A DNA stretch of 64,000 nt from contig OMTG01000124.1 of NCBI GenBank assembly GCA_900313905.1, positions 23,251 through 87,250 of the forward strand, given 5' to 3'. Of this stretch, positions 17,276-25,677 are shown piece after piece. The translations under genes and the position numbers were made by a program. Within the stretch, counting starts at the first letter, position 1. Each line of letters begins with the position of its first letter. The notes beneath the pieces were generated by a model that worked only from the letters and a program-made list of their open reading frames with translations, was not told where the DNA came from and did no database searches. This DNA comes from an uncultured Actinomycetes bacterium. Lineage in GTDB: Bacteria; Actinomycetota; Coriobacteriia; Coriobacteriales; Atopobiaceae.

Positions 17276-17392
17276 GCCGCCCACCATCGCTCCAGACGCT
17301 GTTTCATTTCAGTTACTTAACAATCAATTTCAGGCATCTGAAGCTATTATGTCCCCAAGGCGCAGAGGGGCGCCCGAAGGAGAGGAGCACAC

Positions 17393-17530
17393 ATGAGCGA
17401 TGAATGCAAGTGCAAGAACTGCGAGTATGTCGACTCCAGCGAGACAGATGGCTACAAGTGGTATTGCAGCTGGTACCGGATCTATGTGGATCCGGACAAA
17501 TGGCAGGAGTGCTCGCATTACCGCGAGTAG
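17393..17530 (+). CDS. Cys-rich 45-residue protein
   Basis: A short gene with a clear GAGGAG site five bases before its ATG. The product has five cysteines spaced C5-x-C7-x2-C10-x14-C25-x14-C40, and an acidic, aromatic-rich core (KWYCSWYRIYV). It looks like a small metal-binding or disulfide-rich protein. I do not recognise a family. It begins 117 bp after the OPT transporter and is closed by its own terminator, so it could be expressed with the transporter or alone. Confidence 0.6.
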   Translation: MSDECKCKNCEYVDSSETDGYKWYCSWYRIYVDPDKWQECSHYRE

Positions 17531-17561
17531 CTGAAAGTGCCGCTTCTTGATGGCTGATTCT

Positions 17562-17600
17562 AAGAGCCAGGCCCTTATCATCCGGGGCCTGGCTCTTTTC
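17562..17600 (+). terminator. Terminator after the Cys-rich small gene
   Basis: A 13-bp stem (AAGAGCCAGGCCC with its complement) with a ten-base loop is followed by TTTTC. It supports the existence of a transcript over 17393-17530. Confidence 0.85.
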
Positions 17601-17697
17601 TCATGGCTCCCCCGCCATGCCCCGCGAAGGAAGCGCGATGAAGGGATGGAGGCACCGATGGATGCATTGCAACACCCGGGCAGGATGCCTCTCTTGA

Positions 17698-17738
17698 TGA
17701 AAAGAGGGCATTCCCACAGCAACGTGGAAATGCCCTCT
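17698..17738 (-). terminator. Terminator for the YbjN gene
   Basis: On the minus strand a stem of about 14 pairs with one mismatch (arms 17703-17717 and 17724-17738) is followed by TTTTC. It lies just beyond the stop of the YbjN-domain gene. Confidence 0.75.
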
Positions 17739-17773
17739 GCATGGTCTGCGTTCTCGCTTCGCGAATAGGCAGC

Positions 17774-18295
17774 TTATGCATCCTCGCCCAGGCGCCGCAG
17801 GAGGTCGAGAAGCTTCCTGAGCTCGTCGGGGCTCAGGTCGCTCACGCTGTCGGGCGCGCTCGACACATTCTTGAGGATATCCTTGTGGGCTTCGCGGAAA
17901 TCCGTGACGGCCTCAAGCAGGAACCGGAGGGCGAGGTAGGTCTCGCGGCCAGCTGTTCCGGACGAGAGGATGGCATCGGTGTCGGCCATTACGTCGCCAT
18001 TGCGCGACGAGACATAGAATTTGATCCAGCGGCGCTTCTCATTGAACTCGTTGCATGCCATCACGGCCGCAGCCTGCTTGTCGGGCAGAGGGGTCGCTGC
18101 CTCGGGGCACACCAGATGGACCATCTCTGCCGAGTCGCCATTTTCATCGAAGTCGGCGAAGAGCTCGACGGTGCCCACATTGGTATCCCATGCGATGCGG
18201 ACGATGTTGTCCTTCTCGTCCCTGATCGAATACTTGATGCTTTCGGAATCCATGTATTTCTGGAATTCGTCACGGAACTGTTCTGCTGTTGCCAT
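17774..18295 (-). CDS. YbjN domain-containing protein
   Basis: 173-residue acidic cytoplasmic protein. Residues about 10-145 resemble the YbjN/type III secretion chaperone-like fold: a helix, then a sheet with VRIAWDTN and TVELFADFDENGDSAEMVHLV, a helix ACNEFNEKRRW, a strand IKFYVSSRNGD, and a long helical tail. Such domains act as chaperones or protein-interaction modules and have no known enzymatic activity. It is transcribed divergently from the AAA-AAA-M41 gene, 184 bp away, so the two may share regulation and function. Confidence 0.7.
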   Translation of the reverse strand: MATAEQFRDEFQKYMDSESIKYSIRDEKDNIVRIAWDTNVGTVELFADFDENGDSAEMVHLVCPEAATPLPDKQAAAVMACNEFNEKRRWIKFYVSSRNGDVMADTDAILSSGTAGRETYLALRFLLEAVTDFREAHKDILKNVSSAPDSVSDLSPDELRKLLDLLRRLGEDA

Positions 18296-18479
18296 GCATC
18301 CTTCTTCCCACGGGTCCTGGATGGTGCCTTGTGGCCGAGCTTCGCCGCGCAGGCGATGATGCTCTGTCTTGAGTATAGAAAAGCATGTAGTATCATGAAG
18401 CCGTTTAACGCACTTTCAGATTTCTGGACTCAAACTGTCGGCAGATGGTATATGTCACCATCCCAGCAAGGAGGCCAAC

Positions 18480-21400
18480 ATGTCGCTTGAGGACGAGATT
18501 GCCGCGCTGCTTGCAGGCAGCGCTGGCCCGAAGCCGCCCGATGACTCCAAGAGCCAGCCAAGCCAAGATTCCACCATCGAGGATGACCTCCATAAGTCGC
18601 TTTCGGCCCAAGGCAGGTCTCCCCTCTCCCAGGAGGAGATAGCGCAGCGCATCGCAGCCTTTTCCCAGAAATGGTCCGGAAAGGCAGAGGGCACTGCAGC
18701 ATTCAACCTGCTGCTCTCCCCCTATGAGAATGACTTCTCCGGCATGGTCAGGACGGGCGACACGAAGGCAGCCGACGGGCTTGTCCAGGACATCTACGAG
18801 ATCCTGGGTGCCGAAGGCAAGGTCGACAGCCTGAAGAAGCTCTCCTTCGCAGATCTTTTCAGCTCCCTCATGGACAGCGCCGGCGATAGCGAGCCATTCC
18901 CCCAGCGGACGCTGGTCGTGCTCACCTCGCCTGAGCAGCTCGGCAATATCCCCGACCAGCTGCTCAAGATCGTCTCCGGCGAAGTCTTCGACAAGATGGC
19001 GCACATCGTCGATGGACGCTACATCCTAGTGGTCGGGACCGAGGAGGCGCTCGATGCCTTCCTGGGCTGCAACCGCAGCCTCCGCTTCCTCTTCGGCGAG
19101 CACATCATCGCCCTTGCGTCCGAGGATGCTGCCAAGCCTGGGGACATCGACACCGAGACCCCCTATGCTGCGTTCCTCGAGTGCGTGGCTCCTGAGCTTG
19201 CCGCCCAGATCGACGATGACTTCAAGGGCCGCTTCGAGCACTTCGTGCGCCGCAATGCACGCGACCTGCCCTTCAAGGGACGCGAACTCGGCGACTATCT
19301 TGCCAAGCAGTGCAATGCCTCGAACACGCTCACGCTCCCTGCCGGGCGCAGCTTCAATGCTGCCCAGGCCGAGCTCGACGCTATGATCGGGCTCGGGTCG
19401 GTCAAGAGGGCCATGCACGATATCGCGAAGTATGCGGTCATCTACGGCGAGGACAAGAACCGGGGGCTCAACCCTCCCGAAGAGAAGTTCCACATGATCT
19501 TCTCCGGCCCTCCGGGAACCGGCAAGACGACGGTCGCGAAGCTCGTCGCCCCCATCCTCTATGAGGCAGGCATCATCTCATCCGCGAAATATACGCGGGC
19601 AGACGCCGACAAGCTGGTGAACCCCGCCATCGGCGGCACCTCCATCAAGACGAGGGAGGTCATCGACAAGGCCAAGGGCGGCGTCCTCTTCATCGATGAG
19701 GCATACGTGCTTGCGGGGACCAAGGACCACGACAACCCCAACGGCGCCGATGCCATCGCTGCGCTCCTCACCGCGATGGAAGAGGAAGACATCGTGATCA
19801 TCCTCGCCGGATACCGCGACGAGATGGAAGCCCTGGTCAAATCCAACCCCGGCTTCAAGTCGCGCATCAGCTTCACCCTGGATTTCGAGGCATTCACTCC
19901 CGCCGAGCTGATGCAGGTCTTCGACAAGCTCGTGCAGGATGCCGGATTCACGAAGGGCGAAGGTGTCGATGCCGCCATCGAGGACCTCATCGGCTTCTTC
20001 TCCCCCCAGCGCAACTTCGGCAACGCCCGCTTCATGAGGAGCGTCTTCCACAAGGCCTATATCAACCGTGCCGTCAGGCTCTTCGAGGCTCCGGATGACA
20101 CGCAGGCAAGCGCTGTCGATGTGATCGAAGCGGAGGACATCCCGACCATCACCCAGATGATGGATTACGAGAAGACGGACGGGACGACGGCACAATCAGA
20201 GATCGACAATCTCGTCGGACTCGATGAGGTGAAGAAGAAGCTCAGGGAATTCAGCACCTTCGTCCGCTATCGCGAGGAGGCCCGCCGCCAGGGGCTCAAG
20301 AGCCCGAAGCAGACGATGCACATGGTCTTCTCCGGCAATCCTGGCACCGGCAAGACGACCGTCGCCCGCATCGTCGCGAAGGTCCTCTTCGAGAACGGCG
20401 TCACGGCGACGCCCCGGTTCACGGAAGTCAGCGCGCAGAACCTGATCGGCCGCTATGTCGGAGAGACCGGCGGCAAGACCAAGACCGTGCTCGAGAATGC
20501 CATCGGAGGCGTCCTCTTCATCGATGAGGCCTATGCCCTCTCGTACAACAGCGAATTCGGGCAGGATGCCATCGCCGAGATCGTGAAGTTCATGGAGGAC
20601 TACCGCGACCAGTCTGTCATCATCTTCGCAGGCTACAGCGACGAGATGGAAGAGCTCCTCAAGCTGAACCCTGGCCTGGCGAGCCGCATCGGCTTCCAGT
20701 TCCAGTTCAAGGACTACGACGCCGAAGAGCTGCTCGAGATCTTCAAGCGCAAGATGGCTGGCATGGGCTATGCGTGCACCCCGGCTGCGCTCGCCTCAGC
20801 CGAAGGCATCTGCAAGTACTTCCACAACGTCGAGAACTTCGGCAACGGCCGCTTCGTCGACAAGCTTGCGCAGGAAGTGCTCCTCAAGCATGCAGAGCGC
20901 TACCAGTCTGGCGCCATCGCGACGATCGACGAAGAGGACATCCCCTCCAAGGAGGAGATGTGCAAGACCATCTCGCTGCCTGTCCGCGAGCCCTCCCCCG
21001 ACAACCGCGACCAGAAGCGTGTCGCCGTGCATGAGATGGGCCATGCGATCGTCGGCCTCGACCTCATGGGCATGCTGGATATCAAGACGGTCACGATTGA
21101 GGAGGAGGCAACGGGCACCCTCGGCTACGTCGAGTACGAGCAGAATGCCTTCTCTGGCCTCCAGACACGCAAGTCCCTGCTCTCGCGCATGGCCATCTGC
21201 ATGGGCGGCATGGCGGCAGAGCGCCTGTTCCTCGGCGACTACTCCGCAGGCAATTCGAGCGACCTCGAGAAGGCCACCAACATCGCGCTTGCCTGTGCTG
21301 TGAAGTACGGGATGACGGACGCAGGATACATGAGCTACGACCTCTCATCCCGGCAAGGCTCCCACCTGCCCGACATCGCTTCCATGCCGGAAGAGGTGCG

Positions 21401-21560
21401 CACCGCTGCCAAGAACATGCTCAGCGAGGCAGAGAAGCTCGCAGAAGAGGCGCTGGAGCGCAACCGCGAATGCCATGCGCAGTTCGTAGAGCGCCTTCTC
21501 GCGAAGAGCACGATCTCCGGCAAGGAGCTTCTGGCAATGTGGGAAGAGGCCCATCAGTAG
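18480..21560 (+). CDS. Double CbxX-type AAA+ ATPase fused to an FtsH-like M41 zinc protease
   Basis: 1026 residues, no membrane segment. Residues 1-290 are an acidic region of unknown type. The first AAA+ module has Walker A GPPGTGKT near 343 and Walker B VLFIDEAYVL near 401. The second has GNPGTGKT near 619 and VLFIDEAYAL near 678. Both are CbxX/SpoVK type. Residues about 830-1026 are a peptidase M41 domain with HEMGH near 851 and the third zinc ligand in NSSDLEKAT near 928. FtsH normally has one different AAA domain and two membrane helices. Here the protease is driven by a tandem CbxX motor and is soluble, so it should act on cytoplasmic targets. AGGAGG fixes the start, and a strong terminator follows. 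Confidence 0.92.
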   Translation: MSLEDEIAALLAGSAGPKPPDDSKSQPSQDSTIEDDLHKSLSAQGRSPLSQEEIAQRIAAFSQKWSGKAEGTAAFNLLLSPYENDFSGMVRTGDTKAADGLVQDIYEILGAEGKVDSLKKLSFADLFSSLMDSAGDSEPFPQRTLVVLTSPEQLGNIPDQLLKIVSGEVFDKMAHIVDGRYILVVGTEEALDAFLGCNRSLRFLFGEHIIALASEDAAKPGDIDTETPYAAFLECVAPELAAQIDDDFKGRFEHFVRRNARDLPFKGRELGDYLAKQCNASNTLTLPAGRSFNAAQAELDAMIGLGSVKRAMHDIAKYAVIYGEDKNRGLNPPEEKFHMIFSGPPGTGKTTVAKLVAPILYEAGIISSAKYTRADADKLVNPAIGGTSIKTREVIDKAKGGVLFIDEAYVLAGTKDHDNPNGADAIAALLTAMEEEDIVIILAGYRDEMEALVKSNPGFKSRISFTLDFEAFTPAELMQVFDKLVQDAGFTKGEGVDAAIEDLIGFFSPQRNFGNARFMRSVFHKAYINRAVRLFEAPDDTQASAVDVIEAEDIPTITQMMDYEKTDGTTAQSEIDNLVGLDEVKKKLREFSTFVRYREEARRQGLKSPKQTMHMVFSGNPGTGKTTVARIVAKVLFENGVTATPRFTEVSAQNLIGRYVGETGGKTKTVLENAIGGVLFIDEAYALSYNSEFGQDAIAEIVKFMEDYRDQSVIIFAGYSDEMEELLKLNPGLASRIGFQFQFKDYDAEELLEIFKRKMAGMGYACTPAALASAEGICKYFHNVENFGNGRFVDKLAQEVLLKHAERYQSGAIATIDEEDIPSKEEMCKTISLPVREPSPDNRDQKRVAVHEMGHAIVGLDLMGMLDIKTVTIEEEATGTLGYVEYEQNAFSGLQTRKSLLSRMAICMGGMAAERLFLGDYSAGNSSDLEKATNIALACAVKYGMTDAGYMSYDLSSRQGSHLPDIASMPEEVRTAAKNMLSEAEKLAEEALERNRECHAQFVERLLAKSTISGKELLAMWEEAHQ

Positions 21561-21584
21561 CGGTCGTTGAGCCTTCGATTCCTT

Positions 21585-21626
21585 GGGGCCGGCTGGTGCA
21601 GGATGCCTGCATCGGCCGGCCCTTCC
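21585..21626 (+). terminator. Terminator after the AAA-M41 gene
   Basis: A long GC-rich hairpin pairs GGGCCGGC with GCCGGCCC and carries an inner TGCAGG/CCTGCA stem. It is followed by TTCCTTCT and lies 25 bases beyond the stop. Confidence 0.7.
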
Positions 21627-21794
21627 TTCTGCCTATGCCATCCCCCATTCACGGAATCGCCCTTTATGGAATCTGAATGCTCTGGCATAGTCTGCCTCAA
21701 GCAGCCAGGGCGGCAGGCAGGAAGCGCGTCTGCCGATTCTGGGGCCTGCCTGCAAGACCCATTGTCCACGAGGGCATGAGACCGGAGGTACCGC

Positions 21795-23123
21795 ATGGCA
21801 AAGAGGAAATGCTTTGTGATTGGTCCCATCGGCGAGAAGGACAGCGACATCCGCCTGAATGCGGACACGCTCCTGCACCATGTGATCGAGCCAGCGCTCG
21901 AGCCTTTCAACATGATCGTCTATCGGGGCGACCACCGCGCAGAATCGAACGAGATCGACGAGGATGTCATCACATCGGTGCGCAAGGCAGATATCTGCAT
22001 CGTCGACCTGACAGGCCTCAATCCCAATGTCATGTATGAGTTCGGAAGGCGCGAGGAGAGCGGGAAGCCCTTCATCCTGCTGAAGGCCAAGGGGCAGAAG
22101 CTCCCCGTCGACCTCCAGAACAAGCGCTGCATCGAATATGATTTCACGCTCCAGAACCAGATCGCCCTGATGGACAGCATCGCAGACACGAAGCAGCAAA
22201 TCCGGAACTTCATGCAGGCACAGGTGGACAATGAGTTTGCAGGAGATGAGACGATCCCATCCCTGAAGCACATCGGCGAGCAGCTGGACAAGATCAGCCG
22301 CAAGCTGGACCGGCTGGCACAGCATGGCCCTGTCCCATCAGGTGGTTCCCATAGCGATGATGGAGGAGAGCTGCCTCCTGGTCTTGACCCCATCATCGCA
22401 TTCGCGATGGGGATCAATCAGAACGATATCCCCTTGGCTGAGGCGGCCATGATGCTCCTGCAGCAGAGGATGAGCCATCTCCCCTTCCTCGACAAGGTCG
22501 TCGAGATTGCCGCAGCGAAAGGGTCGCAGAAGGCCGGAGAGATGCTGATCGACTGCGCACAGGAGTTCATGGACTCCGACATGCCATTCGAGAAGAAGAT
22601 CGAATACCTCGGCTGCATGATCACCTACGCCGGCCCTCGCGACGAGGAAGGGCGCATCCTGGAGCTTGCCGAGCACATCTCGGACGAGCTCACAGCCGAG
22701 ATCGAGATGGCAGGCGAAACAGTCTCAGAAGAGGATGTGGCACAGCTCCACAACCAGATGAACCGGCTGTATTACGGCATGTACGGGAATACGCATGACC
22801 CAGACTGGCTCGAGAAGGCCCGCCGTGAGATCAATCTCGCTATCCAGCACGATCCCAGCGAAAGCTCCTATTACTACAACCGTGCCGGCACCCTGATGGC
22901 TCTGCATGATGCGACAGGGCAAGAGGAGGGCGAGCTTCTGCAGCAGGCGGCGGAGGATATGAGGAGCTGTCTGCAGCTGGAAGAGGAGCCGGACTCCGAT
23001 CATCTCCGGCAGGCCTATAGGCTGTTCCACAGGCTGGACATGCCCGAAGCGAATCAGGTCATGGATGAGATCGAGGAGCAGTTCCCTGCGTTGGCCAGAT
23101 TCCTCAAGAAGAACCCTGATTGA
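21795..23123 (+). CDS. TIR/nucleoside deoxyribosyltransferase-like domain with TPR-like region
   Basis: 442 residues. Residues 1-125 have the nucleoside 2-deoxyribosyltransferase/TIR-like fold: first strand CFVIGPIGEKDS, acidic YRGDHRAE, then ADICIVDLTGLNPNVMYEFG. The Glu in this last segment aligns with the catalytic acid of such glycosyl-transferring enzymes, and KPFILLKAKGQ follows. Such domains cleave or sense nucleotides or NAD in bacterial conflict systems. Residues about 195-440 are helical; the part around 305-400 (ARREINLAIQHDPSESSYYYNRAGTL) is TPR-like. GGAGG stands six bases before the ATG, and the gene is bracketed by terminators. A defence effector is plausible but not shown. Confidence 0.75.
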   Translation: MAKRKCFVIGPIGEKDSDIRLNADTLLHHVIEPALEPFNMIVYRGDHRAESNEIDEDVITSVRKADICIVDLTGLNPNVMYEFGRREESGKPFILLKAKGQKLPVDLQNKRCIEYDFTLQNQIALMDSIADTKQQIRNFMQAQVDNEFAGDETIPSLKHIGEQLDKISRKLDRLAQHGPVPSGGSHSDDGGELPPGLDPIIAFAMGINQNDIPLAEAAMMLLQQRMSHLPFLDKVVEIAAAKGSQKAGEMLIDCAQEFMDSDMPFEKKIEYLGCMITYAGPRDEEGRILELAEHISDELTAEIEMAGETVSEEDVAQLHNQMNRLYYGMYGNTHDPDWLEKARREINLAIQHDPSESSYYYNRAGTLMALHDATGQEEGELLQQAAEDMRSCLQLEEEPDSDHLRQAYRLFHRLDMPEANQVMDEIEEQFPALARFLKKNPD

Positions 23124-23163
23124 TGCCATTGTGGCAAGAGGCGGGGCCACGCCAGCGCTGGCA

Positions 23164-23206
23164 CAGGCAGCTTCCGGGTAACCCGCTTATCCCAGGAAGC
23201 TGCCTG
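23164..23206 (+). terminator. Terminator after the TIR-like gene
   Basis: A 12-bp stem, CAGGCAGCTTCC with its complement, encloses a 19-base loop and is followed by CTTGCC. The T run is poor, so confidence is moderate. Confidence 0.55.
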
Positions 23207-23372
23207 CTTGCCGCATGGTCGCATGCGGGGGTGTGGAAGGGGCCAGCGCCGCTTGCCGACAGACAAGACCGTCTGGCTCCGATGATTCAAAAGAGGACAC
23301 CTCGCCGCAATACCATTCTGCTCCCCGGGCGCTGTCCGAGCCAGCCGCAATCCTCATGGAAGGGAGCACCAC

Positions 23373-25124
23373 ATGAACGGGAACCAGCTTCCAGAAGACG
23401 GAACAGAGGATGAAAAGATCGGTGCATCAGGCACCTGCGGCGTGGGCTGCATCTGGTCGCTCAGCCCGAATGGCACCCTCACAATCTCTCCGGCAGACGG
23501 GATATCGGGAACCATGGCGGAGCTGCCAGATTCTGTGAAGCACAAGGCAAAGGCCCTTGTCATCGCGCAGGGCACGAAGGCGCCGCAGGATGCCTCTGGT
23601 CTCTTCGCCGGGCTGGAGGCATCCTCCATCGATGTGGGAGCCCTCGATGTCTCCGGCACCAAGAACATGTTCGGAATGTTCCGGGACTGCGCATTCCTCA
23701 CAGATCTTGCCAGCCTCTCTGCCTGGGATACCTCGCAGGTGGAGAGCATGGACTATATGTTCCAGGGCTGCGCGGGGATCCATGATCTTCCATCCCTCTC
23801 TGCCTGGGACACTTCCCACGTCGAATCCATGAGCGGCATGTTCAATCGCTGCACGGCGCTCACAGACCTCTCTGGGCTTGCCTCCTGGGACATCTCGGGA
23901 GTGGATGACATGGCCTTCATGTTTGAAGGATGTGCATCCCTCTTCGACCTTTCCGGCATCTCCTCGTGGGACACTTCCCACGTGGAGAGCATGCACTCCC
24001 TGTTTGAAGGATGCACATCCCTTGCCGATATCTCTGGCCTCTCTGGCTGGGACACATCCGAGGTCGAGGACATGGGCGGCATGTTCTGGGGCTGCGCGTC
24101 TCTCACCGATCTCTCCGGCCTTTCCACGTGGGACACCTCCCAGGCACAGGAGATGGATTGCATGTTCTGGGGCTGCGATGCTCTCAGGGACCTCTCGCCG
24201 CTCTCCTTGTGGGATGTCTCTGGAGCAACGAACCTGAGCGACATGTTCCATGGCTGCACATCCCTTGAAGGCCTCTCTCCCCTCTCCTTGTGGAATGTCT
24301 CCCATGTGACGGATATGAGCGGCATGTTCTCTGGATGCACATGGCCTGCTGATGCCGGGGCGCTTGAAGCATGGAATCCACCGGAGGATGTCTACGCATA
24401 TGGCATGCTCCCGTCTGGAAGTGCAGCCCCCTCATGGCTGGGACAGCCGGGCAACATCGCTGGATGCGCATCGGGCTCCTTGGACATGGGCTGTGTCTGG
24501 ACGCTTGGCGAAGACGGCCTTCTCACCATCTCTCCAGCTGATGGAATATCGGGGACCATGACGCGCCTGCCCACCCGCCTGATACCAGCCGTGAAGAGGA
24601 TCGCCATTGCTCCGGGTGTGAAGGCACCCCTCGATGCCAGCCGCCTTTTCGCCGGCCTGGAGATCGTCTCCATCGATGCAGCGCACCTCGATCTTTCTGG
24701 CACCTGCACTATGAACGAGATGTTTGCAGGCTGCGCCTCTCTCACGGAGCTTTCCGGACTCTCCTGCTGGCACACCTCCCGGGTGTTCTCCATGGGCTGG
24801 ATGTTCTCTGGCTGCACGTCGCTTGCCGACCTCTCCTCCCTCGCCTCCTGGGACACCTCCCAGATAACATGCCTGTGCTGGATGTTCCAGGACTGCACAT
24901 CCCTCACCGATCTCTCTCATCTCGCCTCATGGGACATTTCCCAGACAGAGGACATGAGCCGCATGTTCTGGGGCTGCACATCGCTTTCAGATGCCATGGC
25001 GCTCAAAGACTGGAAGGTGCAGAAGGATGCCTGCACCATGAACATGTTTCCGCCAGCATGCGTGGCTCCCTCATGGCAGGGGCAGAGCGGCTCTCCGAGC
25101 TGGATGCTCGAAACCCTCCGCTGA
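23373..25124 (+). CDS. DUF285 (BspA-like) repeat protein without signal peptide
   Basis: 583 residues of roughly 24-25-residue repeats of the form WDTSxVESMxxMFxGCxxLxDLSGLxx, the DUF285/leucine-rich-like family common in surface proteins of host-associated bacteria. There are two super-units. Each begins with a beta-rich module (CxWxLxxxGxLTISPADGISGTM, near residues 16 and 370) and is followed by DUF285 repeats, ten or so in the first and four or five in the second. No signal peptide, lipobox or cell-wall anchor is seen, which is odd for the family. It may be cytoplasmic, or secreted another way. GGGAG stands six bases before the ATG. Confidence 0.85.
   Translation: MNGNQLPEDGTEDEKIGASGTCGVGCIWSLSPNGTLTISPADGISGTMAELPDSVKHKAKALVIAQGTKAPQDASGLFAGLEASSIDVGALDVSGTKNMFGMFRDCAFLTDLASLSAWDTSQVESMDYMFQGCAGIHDLPSLSAWDTSHVESMSGMFNRCTALTDLSGLASWDISGVDDMAFMFEGCASLFDLSGISSWDTSHVESMHSLFEGCTSLADISGLSGWDTSEVEDMGGMFWGCASLTDLSGLSTWDTSQAQEMDCMFWGCDALRDLSPLSLWDVSGATNLSDMFHGCTSLEGLSPLSLWNVSHVTDMSGMFSGCTWPADAGALEAWNPPEDVYAYGMLPSGSAAPSWLGQPGNIAGCASGSLDMGCVWTLGEDGLLTISPADGISGTMTRLPTRLIPAVKRIAIAPGVKAPLDASRLFAGLEIVSIDAAHLDLSGTCTMNEMFAGCASLTELSGLSCWHTSRVFSMGWMFSGCTSLADLSSLASWDTSQITCLCWMFQDCTSLTDLSHLASWDISQTEDMSRMFWGCTSLSDAMALKDWKVQKDACTMNMFPPACVAPSWQGQSGSPSWMLETLR
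23640..24990 (+). repeat. DUF285 coding repeats, two tandem blocks
   Basis: Degenerate units of about 72-75 bp encode the DUF285 motif (TGGGACACC...ATGTTC...GGCTGC). They form one block at about 23640-24340 and a second at about 24680-24990. The blocks are separated by a copy of the N-terminal module, showing an internal gene duplication. Confidence 0.7.
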
Positions 25125-25387
25125 ACCATCCCCTGCTGCCATATGCACCCATTCCGTGCCAGGCGAACGCCCATGGCCCCTTCCGCCACCTCTCAAGCGC
25201 AAGGTCCAAGCTTGCCTCTCCTGCCCTGCAGAAGCGCACGGAGGCACCCTGTCATTCCATTGTCCTGCCAGCGCTGTCCGTTCCAGCGCTGCTGCGCCAC
25301 CTCGGGAGTCCCCATCACCCCGGCTTCGGGGCCTTGCCTGACCGGGGCCACGCTCGGCAGGATAGGGCAGACAGTGGAGCCTATTTC

Positions 25388-25606
25388 ATGAAGCAGCATG
25401 GCACGGTGCACATCGCATTCGGCAACAGCGCCGCAACCACCCTTGCATCCATAAAGACGCTTTCTGCAGCGACAGACTTCTACCGGCTTGCCAAGCACGA
25501 CAAGAACCTCCGCCACTACGTATACATACTCCCCGCCACGGCAGAGGGACGCATCGACTATTCGCGTGCCATCAACCTCACGGCCCGCTTCTTCAGGGAC
25601 GAATAG
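25388..25606 (+). CDS. Small protein of unknown function (72 residues)
   Basis: The product begins MKQHGTVHIAFGNSAATTL and ends TARFFRDE. A GGAG stands nine bases before the ATG. The opening strand followed by GNSAA slightly resembles the N-terminus of DUF1835 proteins, which would make this a short relative or a truncation. The evidence is thin. It lies between the DUF285 gene and nudC, facing nudC. Confidence 0.4.
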   Translation: MKQHGTVHIAFGNSAATTLASIKTLSAATDFYRLAKHDKNLRHYVYILPATAEGRIDYSRAINLTARFFRDE

Positions 25607-25677
25607 CGCAGCTTGGCAGTGCAGCCAGATGTGGCGCAGGCACAGGAACGTGGCTGCATCAGCCAGCAGGCTCCGTC

